Positions 1 to 5,108 of a stretch of DNA of 5,108 nucleotides are shown here, in pieces. The notes beneath the pieces are model-generated. The model saw only the letters and a list, made by a program, of their open reading frames with translations. It was not told the origin of the DNA and searched no databases. Where the stretch lies: contig JAVKFF010000190.1 of the NCBI GenBank assembly GCA_040226215.1, forward strand, positions 1-5,108, in the 5' to 3' direction. Made by a program: the position numbers and the translations under genes. Numbering within the stretch: the stretch's first letter is position 1; the number at the start of each line of letters is the position of its first letter. The stretch comes from JAVKFF01 sp040226215 (GTDB lineage Bacteria > Pseudomonadota > Alphaproteobacteria > DSM-16000 > Inquilinaceae).

Positions 1-50
1 CGGCGCGTATCCGATCTCGCGGCAGCCAGCCCCTCGCACGCGTCCCAGCC
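1..50. other. Sequence downstream of the FMO gene, no gene seen
   Basis: Fifty bases after the FMO stop. No ribosome site with a start, clear hairpin plus T-run, or recognisable protein fragment was found. It may be intergenic or the end of a gene outside the window. Confidence 0.3.
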
Positions 51-1850
51 TCAGCGCAGGTGATGCACCTCGGGGATGCCGTAGACCGCGGTCGGGATGC
101 CCTCCATCCGCGCTTTCAGCTGCAAGGCCAGGAACTGCGAGTAGTGGCGCGACTGGTGCAGGTTGCCGCCGTGGAACCACAGGCCCTCCTGCTGCGTCGG
201 CTTCCACAGGTTGCGCTCCTCGCCCTCCCAGGGGCCGGGATCCTTGGTGGTGTCGGAGCCCAGGCCCCAGCACTTGCCCACCCGGTCGGCGACGTCCTGG
301 CCGATCAGGTCGGCCGCCCAGCCATTCATCGAGGCATAGCCGGTGGCATAGACGATCAGGTCGGCCGGCAGTTCGGTGCCGTCCTCCAGGACCACGCCGG
401 ACTCGGTGATCTCCTTCACCTCGCCATGCGCGAGCTTGATCTCGCCGTCGACGATCAGCTGCGAGGCGCCGACATCGATGTAGTAGCCCGAGCCGCGCCG
501 CAGGTACTTCATGAACAGCCCGGATTCGTCGTCGCCCCAGTCCAGCCAGAAGCCGGCCTTCTCCAGCCCGGCATAGAAGTCCGCGTCGCGTTCCCGGATC
601 TGCCGATAGATCGGGACCTGCAATGCGGGCAGGATCGCGTAGGGCAGCGAGGCGAAGATCAGGTCCGCCTTCTCGGTCGTGACCCCGTTGCGGACGGCCT
701 GTTCGGAATAGAGCTCGCCCAATGCGAATTCCATCAACGTCTCCGACCGCACGACATGGGTGGAGGAGCGCTGCACCATGGTCACCTCGGCGTCGTTCTC
801 CCAGAGCGCGGCGCAGATGTCGTGGGCGGAGTTGTTGGAGCCGATCACCACGGCCCGCTTGCCGCGCCAGGAATCCGGCCCGGGATGTCGCGAGGAATGA
901 TGCTGGTCGCCCCGGAACCGCTCCATGCCCGGGAAGTCGGGCAGGTTGGGATGCCCCGCCTGCCCGGTGGCCAGCACCAGATGCTTCGGCCTGAGGACGA
1001 CTTCCGTCCCGTCGCGGTCGACGGTCACGGTCCATTCCTTCTTCGCCTCGTCGAACCGTGCCGACCGGCAGGCGGTCCGGGTCCAGTAGTTCAGCTCCAT
1101 GACCCGGGTGTACATCTCCAGCCAGTCGCCGACCTTGTCCTTCGGGCTGAACACCGGCCAGTTCGCCGGGAACGGCAGATAGGGCAGATGGTCGTACCAG
1201 ACCGGGTCGTGCAGGCAGAGCGACTTGTAGCGCTTGCGCCAGCTGTCGCCGGCCCGGTCGTTCTTCTCCACGATGATCGTGGGCACGCCGAGCTGCCGCA
1301 GGCGCGCGCCCAGCGCGATGCCGCCCTGCCCGCCGCCGACGATCACGACATAGGGCTGCCGGCTATGGCCGAGCTCCCGCGCCTCGGCCTCGCGCTCCTC
1401 CAGCCAGGAGGTGCGGTGCTTGCCGGCGCCGTGCTTCGCGCCCAACGGCCGGTCGAAGCCCTGCGCCTCTTCATGCCCCTTCAGCTCCGCCGCCGTGGTC
1501 AGCAGGGTCCAGATCCGGCCGTCGCGCAGCCGGACCAGCCCGTAGCCGCGCGCCACCGCCGTCTCGAAGGTGATCCACGCGGTGACGATCCCCTCCTCCT
1601 CGGTCACCGGCTCGCCTTCGGCGAGGGCCCAGCCCGACGGCGCGGTCCCCGCGAGCTGCGATGCCAGCATCCCGGCGATCTGCGCCCGGCCCTCCAAGGT
1701 CTTGATGTTCCAGGTGAAGGCGACGAGGTCCCGCCAATAGCAGTCCTCGACAAAGTGCGCCGTCGCGGCTTCGATATCGCCCGCCGCCAGCGCCTTGCCG
1801 AACGACGCCAGGACCTCCGTGACCTGTCTGGCCAATGTCGTGTCGAGCAT
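51..1850 (-). CDS. Flavin-containing (class B) monooxygenase with N-terminal NTF2/SnoaL-like domain
   Basis: Predicted cytoplasmic FAD- and NAD(P)H-dependent monooxygenase of the FMO/Baeyer-Villiger/YUCCA superfamily, 599 residues. Seen in the sequence: residues about 1-125 look like an NTF2/SnoaL-like cone domain (helical start, then a WRDLVAFTWNIKTLEG segment). A linker follows to the FAD Rossmann motif GGGQGG (172-177) with E195 at the end of the second strand. Next come an FMO-type motif F312-x-G-x3-H318-x3-H322, a second nucleotide motif GSNNSA (337-342) followed by R361 (fits NADPH phosphate binding), and the late FMO motif YATGY (501-505). The start at 1850 is chosen because GGAGG lies 5 nt upstream; an in-frame ATG at 1898 lacks a ribosome site. 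Typical FMOs are about 450-550 residues, and the excess is the N-terminal domain. It is divergent from the LLM oxidoreductase gene across 191 bp, which suggests shared control. Substrate unknown: it could be an S- or N-oxygenase or a Baeyer-Villiger enzyme. Family call is strong; reaction call is inference. Confidence 0.9.
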   Translation of the reverse strand: MLDTTLARQVTEVLASFGKALAAGDIEAATAHFVEDCYWRDLVAFTWNIKTLEGRAQIAGMLASQLAGTAPSGWALAEGEPVTEEEGIVTAWITFETAVARGYGLVRLRDGRIWTLLTTAAELKGHEEAQGFDRPLGAKHGAGKHRTSWLEEREAEARELGHSRQPYVVIVGGGQGGIALGARLRQLGVPTIIVEKNDRAGDSWRKRYKSLCLHDPVWYDHLPYLPFPANWPVFSPKDKVGDWLEMYTRVMELNYWTRTACRSARFDEAKKEWTVTVDRDGTEVVLRPKHLVLATGQAGHPNLPDFPGMERFRGDQHHSSRHPGPDSWRGKRAVVIGSNNSAHDICAALWENDAEVTMVQRSSTHVVRSETLMEFALGELYSEQAVRNGVTTEKADLIFASLPYAILPALQVPIYRQIRERDADFYAGLEKAGFWLDWGDDESGLFMKYLRRGSGYYIDVGASQLIVDGEIKLAHGEVKEITESGVVLEDGTELPADLIVYATGYASMNGWAADLIGQDVADRVGKCWGLGSDTTKDPGPWEGEERNLWKPTQQEGLWFHGGNLHQSRHYSQFLALQLKARMEGIPTAVYGIPEVHHLR

Positions 1851-1855
1851 CCGAT

Positions 1856-1860
1856 CCTCC
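1856..1860 (-). promoter_or_regulatory. Shine-Dalgarno of the FMO gene
   Basis: On the minus strand a purine run contains GGAGG ending 5 nt before the ATG at 1850. This decides the start in favour of the MLDTT reading over the ATG 16 codons upstream. Confidence 0.75.
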
Positions 1861-1922
1861 CCCTTTCGCTCCCCGGGTTCCTGGCCCGGCTTTCCCAAGC
1901 ATTAGGCGCCCGCACCCGATGC

Positions 1923-1936
1923 GGCAAGAGCTTGCC
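1923..1936. repeat. 14-bp dyad in the divergent promoter region (candidate operator)
   Basis: Perfect inverted repeat with 6-bp arms: GGCAAG (1923-1928) and CTTGCC (1931-1936), separated by AG. It overlaps the candidate -35 boxes on both strands, so a protein bound here could control both genes. Short dyads are common by chance in GC-rich DNA; the position, not the length, is the argument. Confidence 0.35.
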
Positions 1937-1991
1937 CGCCCCCGGCGCAGCGGGGAGTATCGGCGGGGCTGGCGTCGCGGCACCGCCCGGC

Positions 1992-2008
1992 CGGTCCGCG
2001 CAGGACCG
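1992..2008. repeat. Small inverted repeat upstream of the LLM gene
   Basis: Perfect 6-bp arms CGGTCC (1992-1997) and GGACCG (2003-2008) around a 5-nt loop. It lies between the candidate plus-strand promoter and the ribosome binding site, so it could be a second operator half-site pair or a leader-RNA hairpin. No decisive sign favours either. Confidence 0.3.
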
Positions 2009-2026
2009 CAGCCGTCGACACGGAAC

Positions 2027-2033
2027 GGGAGGG
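2027..2033 (+). promoter_or_regulatory. Shine-Dalgarno of the LLM oxidoreductase gene
   Basis: GGGAGGG lies 8 nt before the ATG at 2042. It decides this start over the longer open frame, which runs back to an ATG at 1835 inside the divergent gene. Confidence 0.75.
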
Positions 2034-2041
2034 AAAGGTTC

Positions 2042-3001
2042 ATGGAATTCGGCTTCAGCGTCCCGACGCGCGGGCCGCTCGCCAATGCGAGCGACCTTTG
2101 CGCCATCGCCCGGACGGGCGAGGAACTGGGCTTCTCGGTCATGGCGGTGCCGGACCATCTGCTGGTCCCCCGCACCATCGATTCGCGCTATCCCTACAGC
2201 CAGGAGGGCGACTGGCCCGGCGCGAGCAGCGGCGAATGCCTGGAGCAGCTGACCCTGATGACCTGGCTTGCGGCCGTCACGACGCGGATGCGGCTCCTCT
2301 CGTCCATCATGGTGGTGCCCCACCGGCGCCCGGTGCATACCGCCAAGGCGCTCGCCACCCTGGATCGCCTGTCCGGCGGCCGCACCATACTGGGTGTCGG
2401 CACCGGCTGGCTGCGGGCGGAGTTCGAGGCGATCGGCACAGAGCCGTTCGACGAACGCGGCAAGGTCACGGACGAATATCTGCGCATCTTCAAGGAGCTG
2501 TGGACCAGCGCCGACCCCCGCTTCGACGGGGACTATGACAGCTTCCGCGACATTCAGTTCGAGCCGAAGCCGGCGCAGCCGGGCGGCATACCGATCTGGG
2601 TCGGCGGCGAGAGCAACCGGGCGTTGCGCCGCACGGTGGAGCTGGGCGACGGCTGGTACCCGATCGGCGCCAACCCGAAGGACCCGCTCAATACCCTGTC
2701 CCGCTACGCCGCCCATCTCGACCGGCTGAAGGCATTGTCGGAGAAGGCGGGCCGCGACCCGGCGACCATCACCCTGGCCTATTGGGCACCCTGGTTCGGC
2801 GCCGAGCATCCGCTGGACCTGGACGGCATCGACCGGCACATTCTGACCGGCACGCCGGAGCAGGTGGCGGCGGATGTCGACGGCCTCGCCGCCCACGGCG
2901 TCAGCGAACTGGTTCTGGATTTCCGGCGGGGCAGCCTTGCGGAGAGCCTGGAGGCGATGCAGCGCTTCGCCGAGGAGGTCCGGCCCCTGCTGCCGGCCTG
3001 A
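2042..3001 (+). CDS. LLM class flavin/F420-dependent oxidoreductase (Rv2161c/TIGR03619-like)
   Basis: Predicted cytoplasmic TIM-barrel oxidoreductase of the bacterial luciferase-like superfamily, 319 residues, a normal full length. Members use reduced FMN (with a partner reductase) or coenzyme F420; this sequence alone does not settle which. Seen: first strand and barrel entry MEFGFSVPTR; PDHLL (37-41) in the usual early substrate/cofactor region; the family signature SGGRTILGVGTGW (111-123); a following E127-F128 and a conserved FDERG (136-140); P184-I-W-V-G-G (184-189) before SNRALRR; and LGDGWYP (201-207). The C-terminus has the usual TPEQV (271-275) and a closing helix. The start has a good GGGAGGG site, and the upstream extension reads as low-complexity Arg/Pro-rich sequence. 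It is divergent from the FMO gene, so the two may belong to one catabolic or biosynthetic unit. Family call is firm; substrate unknown. Confidence 0.92.
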   Translation: MEFGFSVPTRGPLANASDLCAIARTGEELGFSVMAVPDHLLVPRTIDSRYPYSQEGDWPGASSGECLEQLTLMTWLAAVTTRMRLLSSIMVVPHRRPVHTAKALATLDRLSGGRTILGVGTGWLRAEFEAIGTEPFDERGKVTDEYLRIFKELWTSADPRFDGDYDSFRDIQFEPKPAQPGGIPIWVGGESNRALRRTVELGDGWYPIGANPKDPLNTLSRYAAHLDRLKALSEKAGRDPATITLAYWAPWFGAEHPLDLDGIDRHILTGTPEQVAADVDGLAAHGVSELVLDFRRGSLAESLEAMQRFAEEVRPLLPA

Positions 3002-3018
3002 GGCGCCGGCAGGCCGGC
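2992..3018. terminator. GC-rich hairpin at the convergent gene ends (candidate bidirectional terminator)
   Basis: Perfect 9-bp inverted repeat, GCCGGCCTG (2992-3000) and CAGGCCGGC (3010-3018), with a 9-nt loop. An alternative 8-bp pairing, CTGCCGGC (2990-2997) with GCCGGCAG (3005-3012), overlaps it. It spans the LLM stop codon and lies 13 nt past the stop of the opposing flavoenzyme gene. There is no T-tract on either side, so it is not a classical intrinsic terminator. It may be a pause or RNA-stabilising structure serving both transcripts. Confidence 0.45.
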
Positions 3019-3031
3019 CCGGACCCGGCGG

Positions 3032-4387
3032 TCAGCCCAGCAGGGACCCGAGGTCGGATCCGGCAGACGGATAGGCGCTCACCAGGCTTTTCACGTCGGC
3101 GGCCTTCAGCCCGGAACGAATCGCAAGGCCGAACAGGTTGATCGTCTCGCTCGCCTCCGGCGCCAGGATATGCGCGCCGAGAATCCGCCCCGAGCCTCTG
3201 TCGACCAGGACCTTGGCGGCCGCATGCGTCTCGCCCACCCGCTGCACGGAATACCATTCGCGCATGTCGGAGAAGGTGCATTCGACATCCAGGCCACGGT
3301 CGCGGGCATCCGCTTCGCTCAGGCCGATGCGGGTCAGGGCGGGAATCGTGAAGACCGCACTCGGCACACCGGCATAGTCCGGCATGACATGATTCCCTTC
3401 GAGCAGGTTCGCGGCTACCGCCTCGGCCTCCAGGCTCGCCACCGGCGTAAGCGGAGGGCCCGCGGTTGCCGCGGCGTCGCCGGCGGCATAGACGGCCGGG
3501 TTGCTCCTGCTCTGCAGATATTCGTTGACGGCGACGCCGGCAGGATCGGCTTCGACACCGGCATTGCCGAGTTCCAGCCGCTCGACTGCGGCCGCCCGGC
3601 CGGCGCCATGGACGACCAGGTCGGCATCGAGATGGCGCTCGGCCCCGTCGATCACGGCCGTAACCCGCAGGGCCGTGCCGGCCCTCTCGACAGCCTTGAC
3701 CTCTGCCCTGGGATGGAACGTCATGCCGGCTGCCCGGCTACGGTCCACCAGCATCCCGACAAGATCGGGATCGAAGGCCGGAAGGGGCTGCGCACCACGA
3801 TCGAGGATCGTCGCATCGGCGCCGGCGCGGGCCGCGATATGCGCAAGCTCGAACGAGACATAGCCGCCGCCGACAAACACGATCCGCCGGGGCAGGCGCT
3901 CCAGATCGAGGAAATCGTCGCTGCTGCTCACATGCTCCGCGCCAGGGAAGGGCAGCGGCACCGGTCTGGCGCCGCTGGCGATCACGAAATGCCGGGCTTC
4001 GAGCCTGTGCTCGCCCACGGCCAGCAGGTGCCGGTCGACAAACCGCGCAGTCCCCTTGAAGGCGGCGATGCCGTCTTCGGCGAAGCCTGCGGCCCGCGCC
4101 GCAGGGACGGGATCGGTGAAGCTCCGCTTGAACGCCATCAATGCCGGCCAGTCGACGCCGGGCACTGGCCCTGCGATGCCCTTGCCACGAAGCAGGCGGG
4201 CAGCATCCACCACTTCGGCCGCGCGTCGCAGCACCTTCTTCGGGTCGCAGCCGCGCAACACGCAGGTGCCGCCGAACGGGCGCTCGTCGACCACCGCTAC
4301 CGTCCAGCCCGCAGCGCGGCAGCGGCTTGCCACCCCGTTGGCGGCGACACCGGTGCCGATCACCACGAGGTCGAAGTCCTGCGCCAT
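3032..4387 (-). CDS. Glutathione-reductase-like FAD-dependent disulfide oxidoreductase
   Basis: Class I pyridine nucleotide-disulfide oxidoreductase (glutathione reductase, lipoamide dehydrogenase and MerA superfamily), 451 residues, full length and probably a cytoplasmic dimer. Seen: FAD motif GTGVAANG (11-18); redox-active pair C42-VLRG-C47 within GGTCVLRGCDPKK; the ASGARP turn (138-142 region); second Rossmann motif GGGYVSFE (173-180); YAAGDAA (300-306), the second FAD contact; and a dimerisation domain from about 342 (IPALTRIGLSEAD, 348-360). Oddities: at the C-terminus, where glutathione reductase has HPT and a Glu, this protein has Y439-P-S and D445. At the NAD(P) strand end it has D196-R197, mixing the NADH-type acidic residue with an NADPH-type Arg. 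The start at 4387 has a GGGAGA-type ribosome site; the longer frame overlaps the upstream transporter gene. It lies 50 nt behind the YeeE-type gene on the same strand, suggesting a thiol, persulfide or sulfur-redox role. The true substrate is unknown, and plain glutathione reductase is not supported. Confidence 0.9.
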   Translation of the reverse strand: MAQDFDLVVIGTGVAANGVASRCRAAGWTVAVVDERPFGGTCVLRGCDPKKVLRRAAEVVDAARLLRGKGIAGPVPGVDWPALMAFKRSFTDPVPAARAAGFAEDGIAAFKGTARFVDRHLLAVGEHRLEARHFVIASGARPVPLPFPGAEHVSSSDDFLDLERLPRRIVFVGGGYVSFELAHIAARAGADATILDRGAQPLPAFDPDLVGMLVDRSRAAGMTFHPRAEVKAVERAGTALRVTAVIDGAERHLDADLVVHGAGRAAAVERLELGNAGVEADPAGVAVNEYLQSRSNPAVYAAGDAAATAGPPLTPVASLEAEAVAANLLEGNHVMPDYAGVPSAVFTIPALTRIGLSEADARDRGLDVECTFSDMREWYSVQRVGETHAAAKVLVDRGSGRILGAHILAPEASETINLFGLAIRSGLKAADVKSLVSAYPSAGSDLGSLLG

Positions 4388-4437
4388 CCTTCTCTCCCGA
4401 CAGGTTTGGGCCCACGCGCCCGGACATGCGGCCGCGA
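4388..4437 (-). other. 50-nt gap between the YeeE-type gene and the flavoenzyme gene
   Basis: A short same-strand gap holding the flavoenzyme ribosome site (GGGAGAGAAGG directly before the ATG at 4387) and a weak GGGC/GCCC pairing. No T-tract or convincing promoter is seen, so co-transcription with the transporter genes is likely. Confidence 0.4.
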
Positions 4438-4971
4438 TCAGCCGGGCAGCAGGTTTTCGATGCCGACCAGCACAAGCACCAGGACAAATGCGAAACCGGC
4501 GATGAAGGGCCTGTGCCGGATATGCAGAAGCTCGGGCCATGTCAGCTTGCCCCGGTCGCCCTGCCGGTCGAGGCGTGATGCGATGCCCGGCGTCGCGGCG
4601 AAGAGATAGGCGCCCGCGACCATGCCGGCCATGACGGCAAGCGCGTCGAAGTTTCCCTGGCCGAGCGCGGCCGCGCCTGTGCCGGGACAATAGGCTGCCA
4701 GGGCGAAGCCCGCGCCGAAGACGAGGCCGCCGGCGATGTTCGCGGCATAGCGGGTGGGCTTGACGTGCAGTTCCACCAGACCGAGGCCGTGCATCGACCA
4801 GATGCCGACCATGCCGACGAGGATGGCCGCGAGCATGACCTTGGCGACGGTGAAATCCTCCAGAAGCAGCATGCCGATCAGCACGTCGAACTTGGCGACG
4901 CCGCCCTTCTGCAGGAAGAAGCCGAAGAAGAGTCCGAAAACCAAACCGAGGGAGAGCTGCCTGGCGGACAT
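4438..4971 (-). CDS. YeeE/YedE-family membrane protein, second half of split sulfur-compound transporter
   Basis: Integral inner-membrane protein of 177 residues in the YeeE/YedE (DUF395, DUF6691-like) family, whose characterised full-length member TsuA carries thiosulfate into the cell. Seen: hydrophobic segments at about 4-20, 43-62, 77-95, 106-127 and 155-172; the family motif CPGTGA (95-100) followed by LGQG; and a short polar loop rich in Arg/Asp at about 133-155 between the last two segments. C95 is the only cysteine, and conserved cysteines in this family lie on the substrate path. Full-length relatives are about 350 residues with two pseudo-repeats, so this is a half-size version, and the other half is the gene just upstream. 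The start at 4971 follows GAGGG by 4 nt and sits 7 nt after the upstream stop, indicating translational coupling. Substrate (thiosulfate, sulfide/persulfide or another sulfur species) is inferred from the family only. Confidence 0.88.
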   Translation of the reverse strand: MSARQLSLGLVFGLFFGFFLQKGGVAKFDVLIGMLLLEDFTVAKVMLAAILVGMVGIWSMHGLGLVELHVKPTRYAANIAGGLVFGAGFALAAYCPGTGAAALGQGNFDALAVMAGMVAGAYLFAATPGIASRLDRQGDRGKLTWPELLHIRHRPFIAGFAFVLVLVLVGIENLLPG

Positions 4972-4978
4972 GGCACCC

Positions 4979-5108
4979 TCACACGCGGTAGAGCAGCATC
5001 GCGACCGGCACGCCGCCGAGGAAGAAGCAGGCCAGTGCGACCCAGGAGCCGACGGAAAGCTGCAGGGCGCCGCTGATGCCGTGGCCGCTCGTGCAGCCGC
5101 CGGCGAGG
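4979..5108 (-). CDS. YeeE/YedE-family membrane protein, first half of split transporter (partial; 5' end outside window)
   Basis: The last 42 residues of a membrane protein, read from the right edge to a TGA at 4981-4979. Translating the minus strand by hand gives the YeeE/YedE hallmark GCTSGHGISG (visible residues 4-13, with the conserved Cys at 5). A hydrophobic segment, VALACFFLGGVPVAMLLY (23-40), and a two-residue tail follow. The match to the C-terminal part of a half-size YeeE protein is clear; such proteins are usually about 140 residues, so roughly 100 residues should lie outside the window. The 7-nt gap to the next gene marks them as an operon and probably a heteromeric transporter in which each half brings one signature cysteine motif. 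The start and upstream regulator, if any, are not visible. Confidence 0.85.
   Translation of the reverse strand, partial: LAGGCTSGHGISGALQLSVGSWVALACFFLGGVPVAMLLYRV

Larger units (their letters stand above)
1851..2041. promoter_or_regulatory. Divergent intergenic control region between FMO and LLM genes
   Basis: These 191 bp separate two genes read away from each other, so both promoters should lie here. Weak sigma70-like candidates can be drawn. Minus strand: TTGCCG (1927-1922), a 17-nt spacer, then TAATGC (1904-1899). Plus strand: TTGCCC (1932-1937), a 17-nt spacer, then GAGTAT (1955-1960). The -35 boxes match 4 of 6 consensus bases and both -10 boxes are poor, so exact promoters are uncertain. 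The minus -10 candidate sits over the alternative ATG codon at 1898, consistent with that ATG not being used. No regulator gene is in the window. Confidence 0.4.

Noticed and set aside
1873..1889. CCGGG/CCCGG inverted repeat in the FMO leader
   Set aside because: Only 5 bp per arm in GC-rich DNA; too short to support a regulatory claim.
1851..1898. A 16-residue N-terminal extension of the FMO from an ATG at 1898
   Set aside because: No ribosome site at 1898, charged low-complexity sequence, and a good GGAGG directly before the ATG at 1850.
1835..2041. A 69-residue N-terminal extension of the LLM protein
   Set aside because: It runs back into the divergent FMO gene and is not barrel-like; the family begins at a short strand like MEFGFSV.
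60..2252. A 730-codon plus-strand open frame, the longest in the window, opposite the FMO gene and running on into the LLM gene in another frame
   Set aside because: It is exactly antisense to a well-supported gene, has no domain-like sequence and is rich in Arg, Pro, Gly and Ala. Such shadows are expected with extreme GC bias at third positions.
1604..2896. A 430-codon minus-strand open frame opposite the LLM gene
   Set aside because: Antisense shadow that also crosses the divergent promoter region into the FMO gene in the wrong frame.
3170..4609. A 479-codon plus-strand open frame opposite the disulfide flavoenzyme
   Set aside because: Antisense shadow of a gene with intact FAD, NAD(P) and CxxxxC motifs; it also runs across the gene boundary and has no recognisable family features.
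4388..4690. A 101-residue N-terminal extension of the disulfide flavoenzyme
   Set aside because: It overlaps the YeeE-type gene, is Arg/Ala/Pro-rich, and would place the FAD motif far from the N-terminus, unlike the family. The ATG at 4387 has a ribosome site.
4765..5076. A 103-codon plus-strand frame at the right end
   Set aside because: Antisense to two YeeE-type genes with hallmark motifs; its His/Asp/Glu/Arg-rich sequence is typical of the complement of membrane-protein codons.

Overview
The window is very GC-rich, with strong G/C preference at third codon positions. This produces long antisense shadow frames. Gene density, Shine-Dalgarno sequences (GGAGG-like) and protein families suggest a proteobacterium, most likely a high-GC alphaproteobacterium of the Rhodospirillales/Rhizobiales type. 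This is an inference from composition and gene families, not a phylogenetic result. No RNA genes, insertion sequences, CRISPR arrays, phage genes or origins were seen.

Layout: (1) 51-1850, minus: a 599-residue class B flavin-dependent monooxygenase with an extra NTF2/SnoaL-like N-terminal domain. (2) 1851-2041: a 191-bp divergent control region with two short dyads and weak back-to-back promoter candidates. (3) 2042-3001, plus: a 319-residue luciferase-like (LLM) flavin/F420-dependent oxidoreductase. (4) 3002-3031: a 30-bp convergent gap with a strong GC hairpin at the 3' end of the LLM gene. (5) 3032-4387, minus: a 451-residue glutathione-reductase-like FAD disulfide oxidoreductase. (6) 4438-4971, minus: a YeeE/YedE-type membrane protein carrying the CPGTG cysteine motif. 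(7) 4979-5108, minus: the last 42 residues of a second YeeE/YedE-type protein carrying the GCTSGHGISG motif, cut by the window edge.

Two functional units stand out. The left unit is a divergently transcribed pair of flavin-dependent oxygenases/oxidoreductases, probably acting in oxidation or catabolism of a small organic (perhaps xenobiotic or terpenoid-like) substrate. The right unit is a probable operon transcribed leftwards. It encodes a split YeeE/YedE sulfur-compound transporter (two half-proteins with a 7-nt gap), followed 50 nt later by a thiol/disulfide flavoenzyme. The flavoenzyme keeps the redox-active CxxxxC but has Tyr and Asp where glutathione reductase has its catalytic His and Glu. 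The simplest reading is import of an inorganic or low-molecular-weight sulfur species coupled to cytoplasmic redox handling. The substrate cannot be read from the sequence.

Nothing here is clearly a new class of system. The association of the split YeeE pair with a variant disulfide reductase is the most interesting element.
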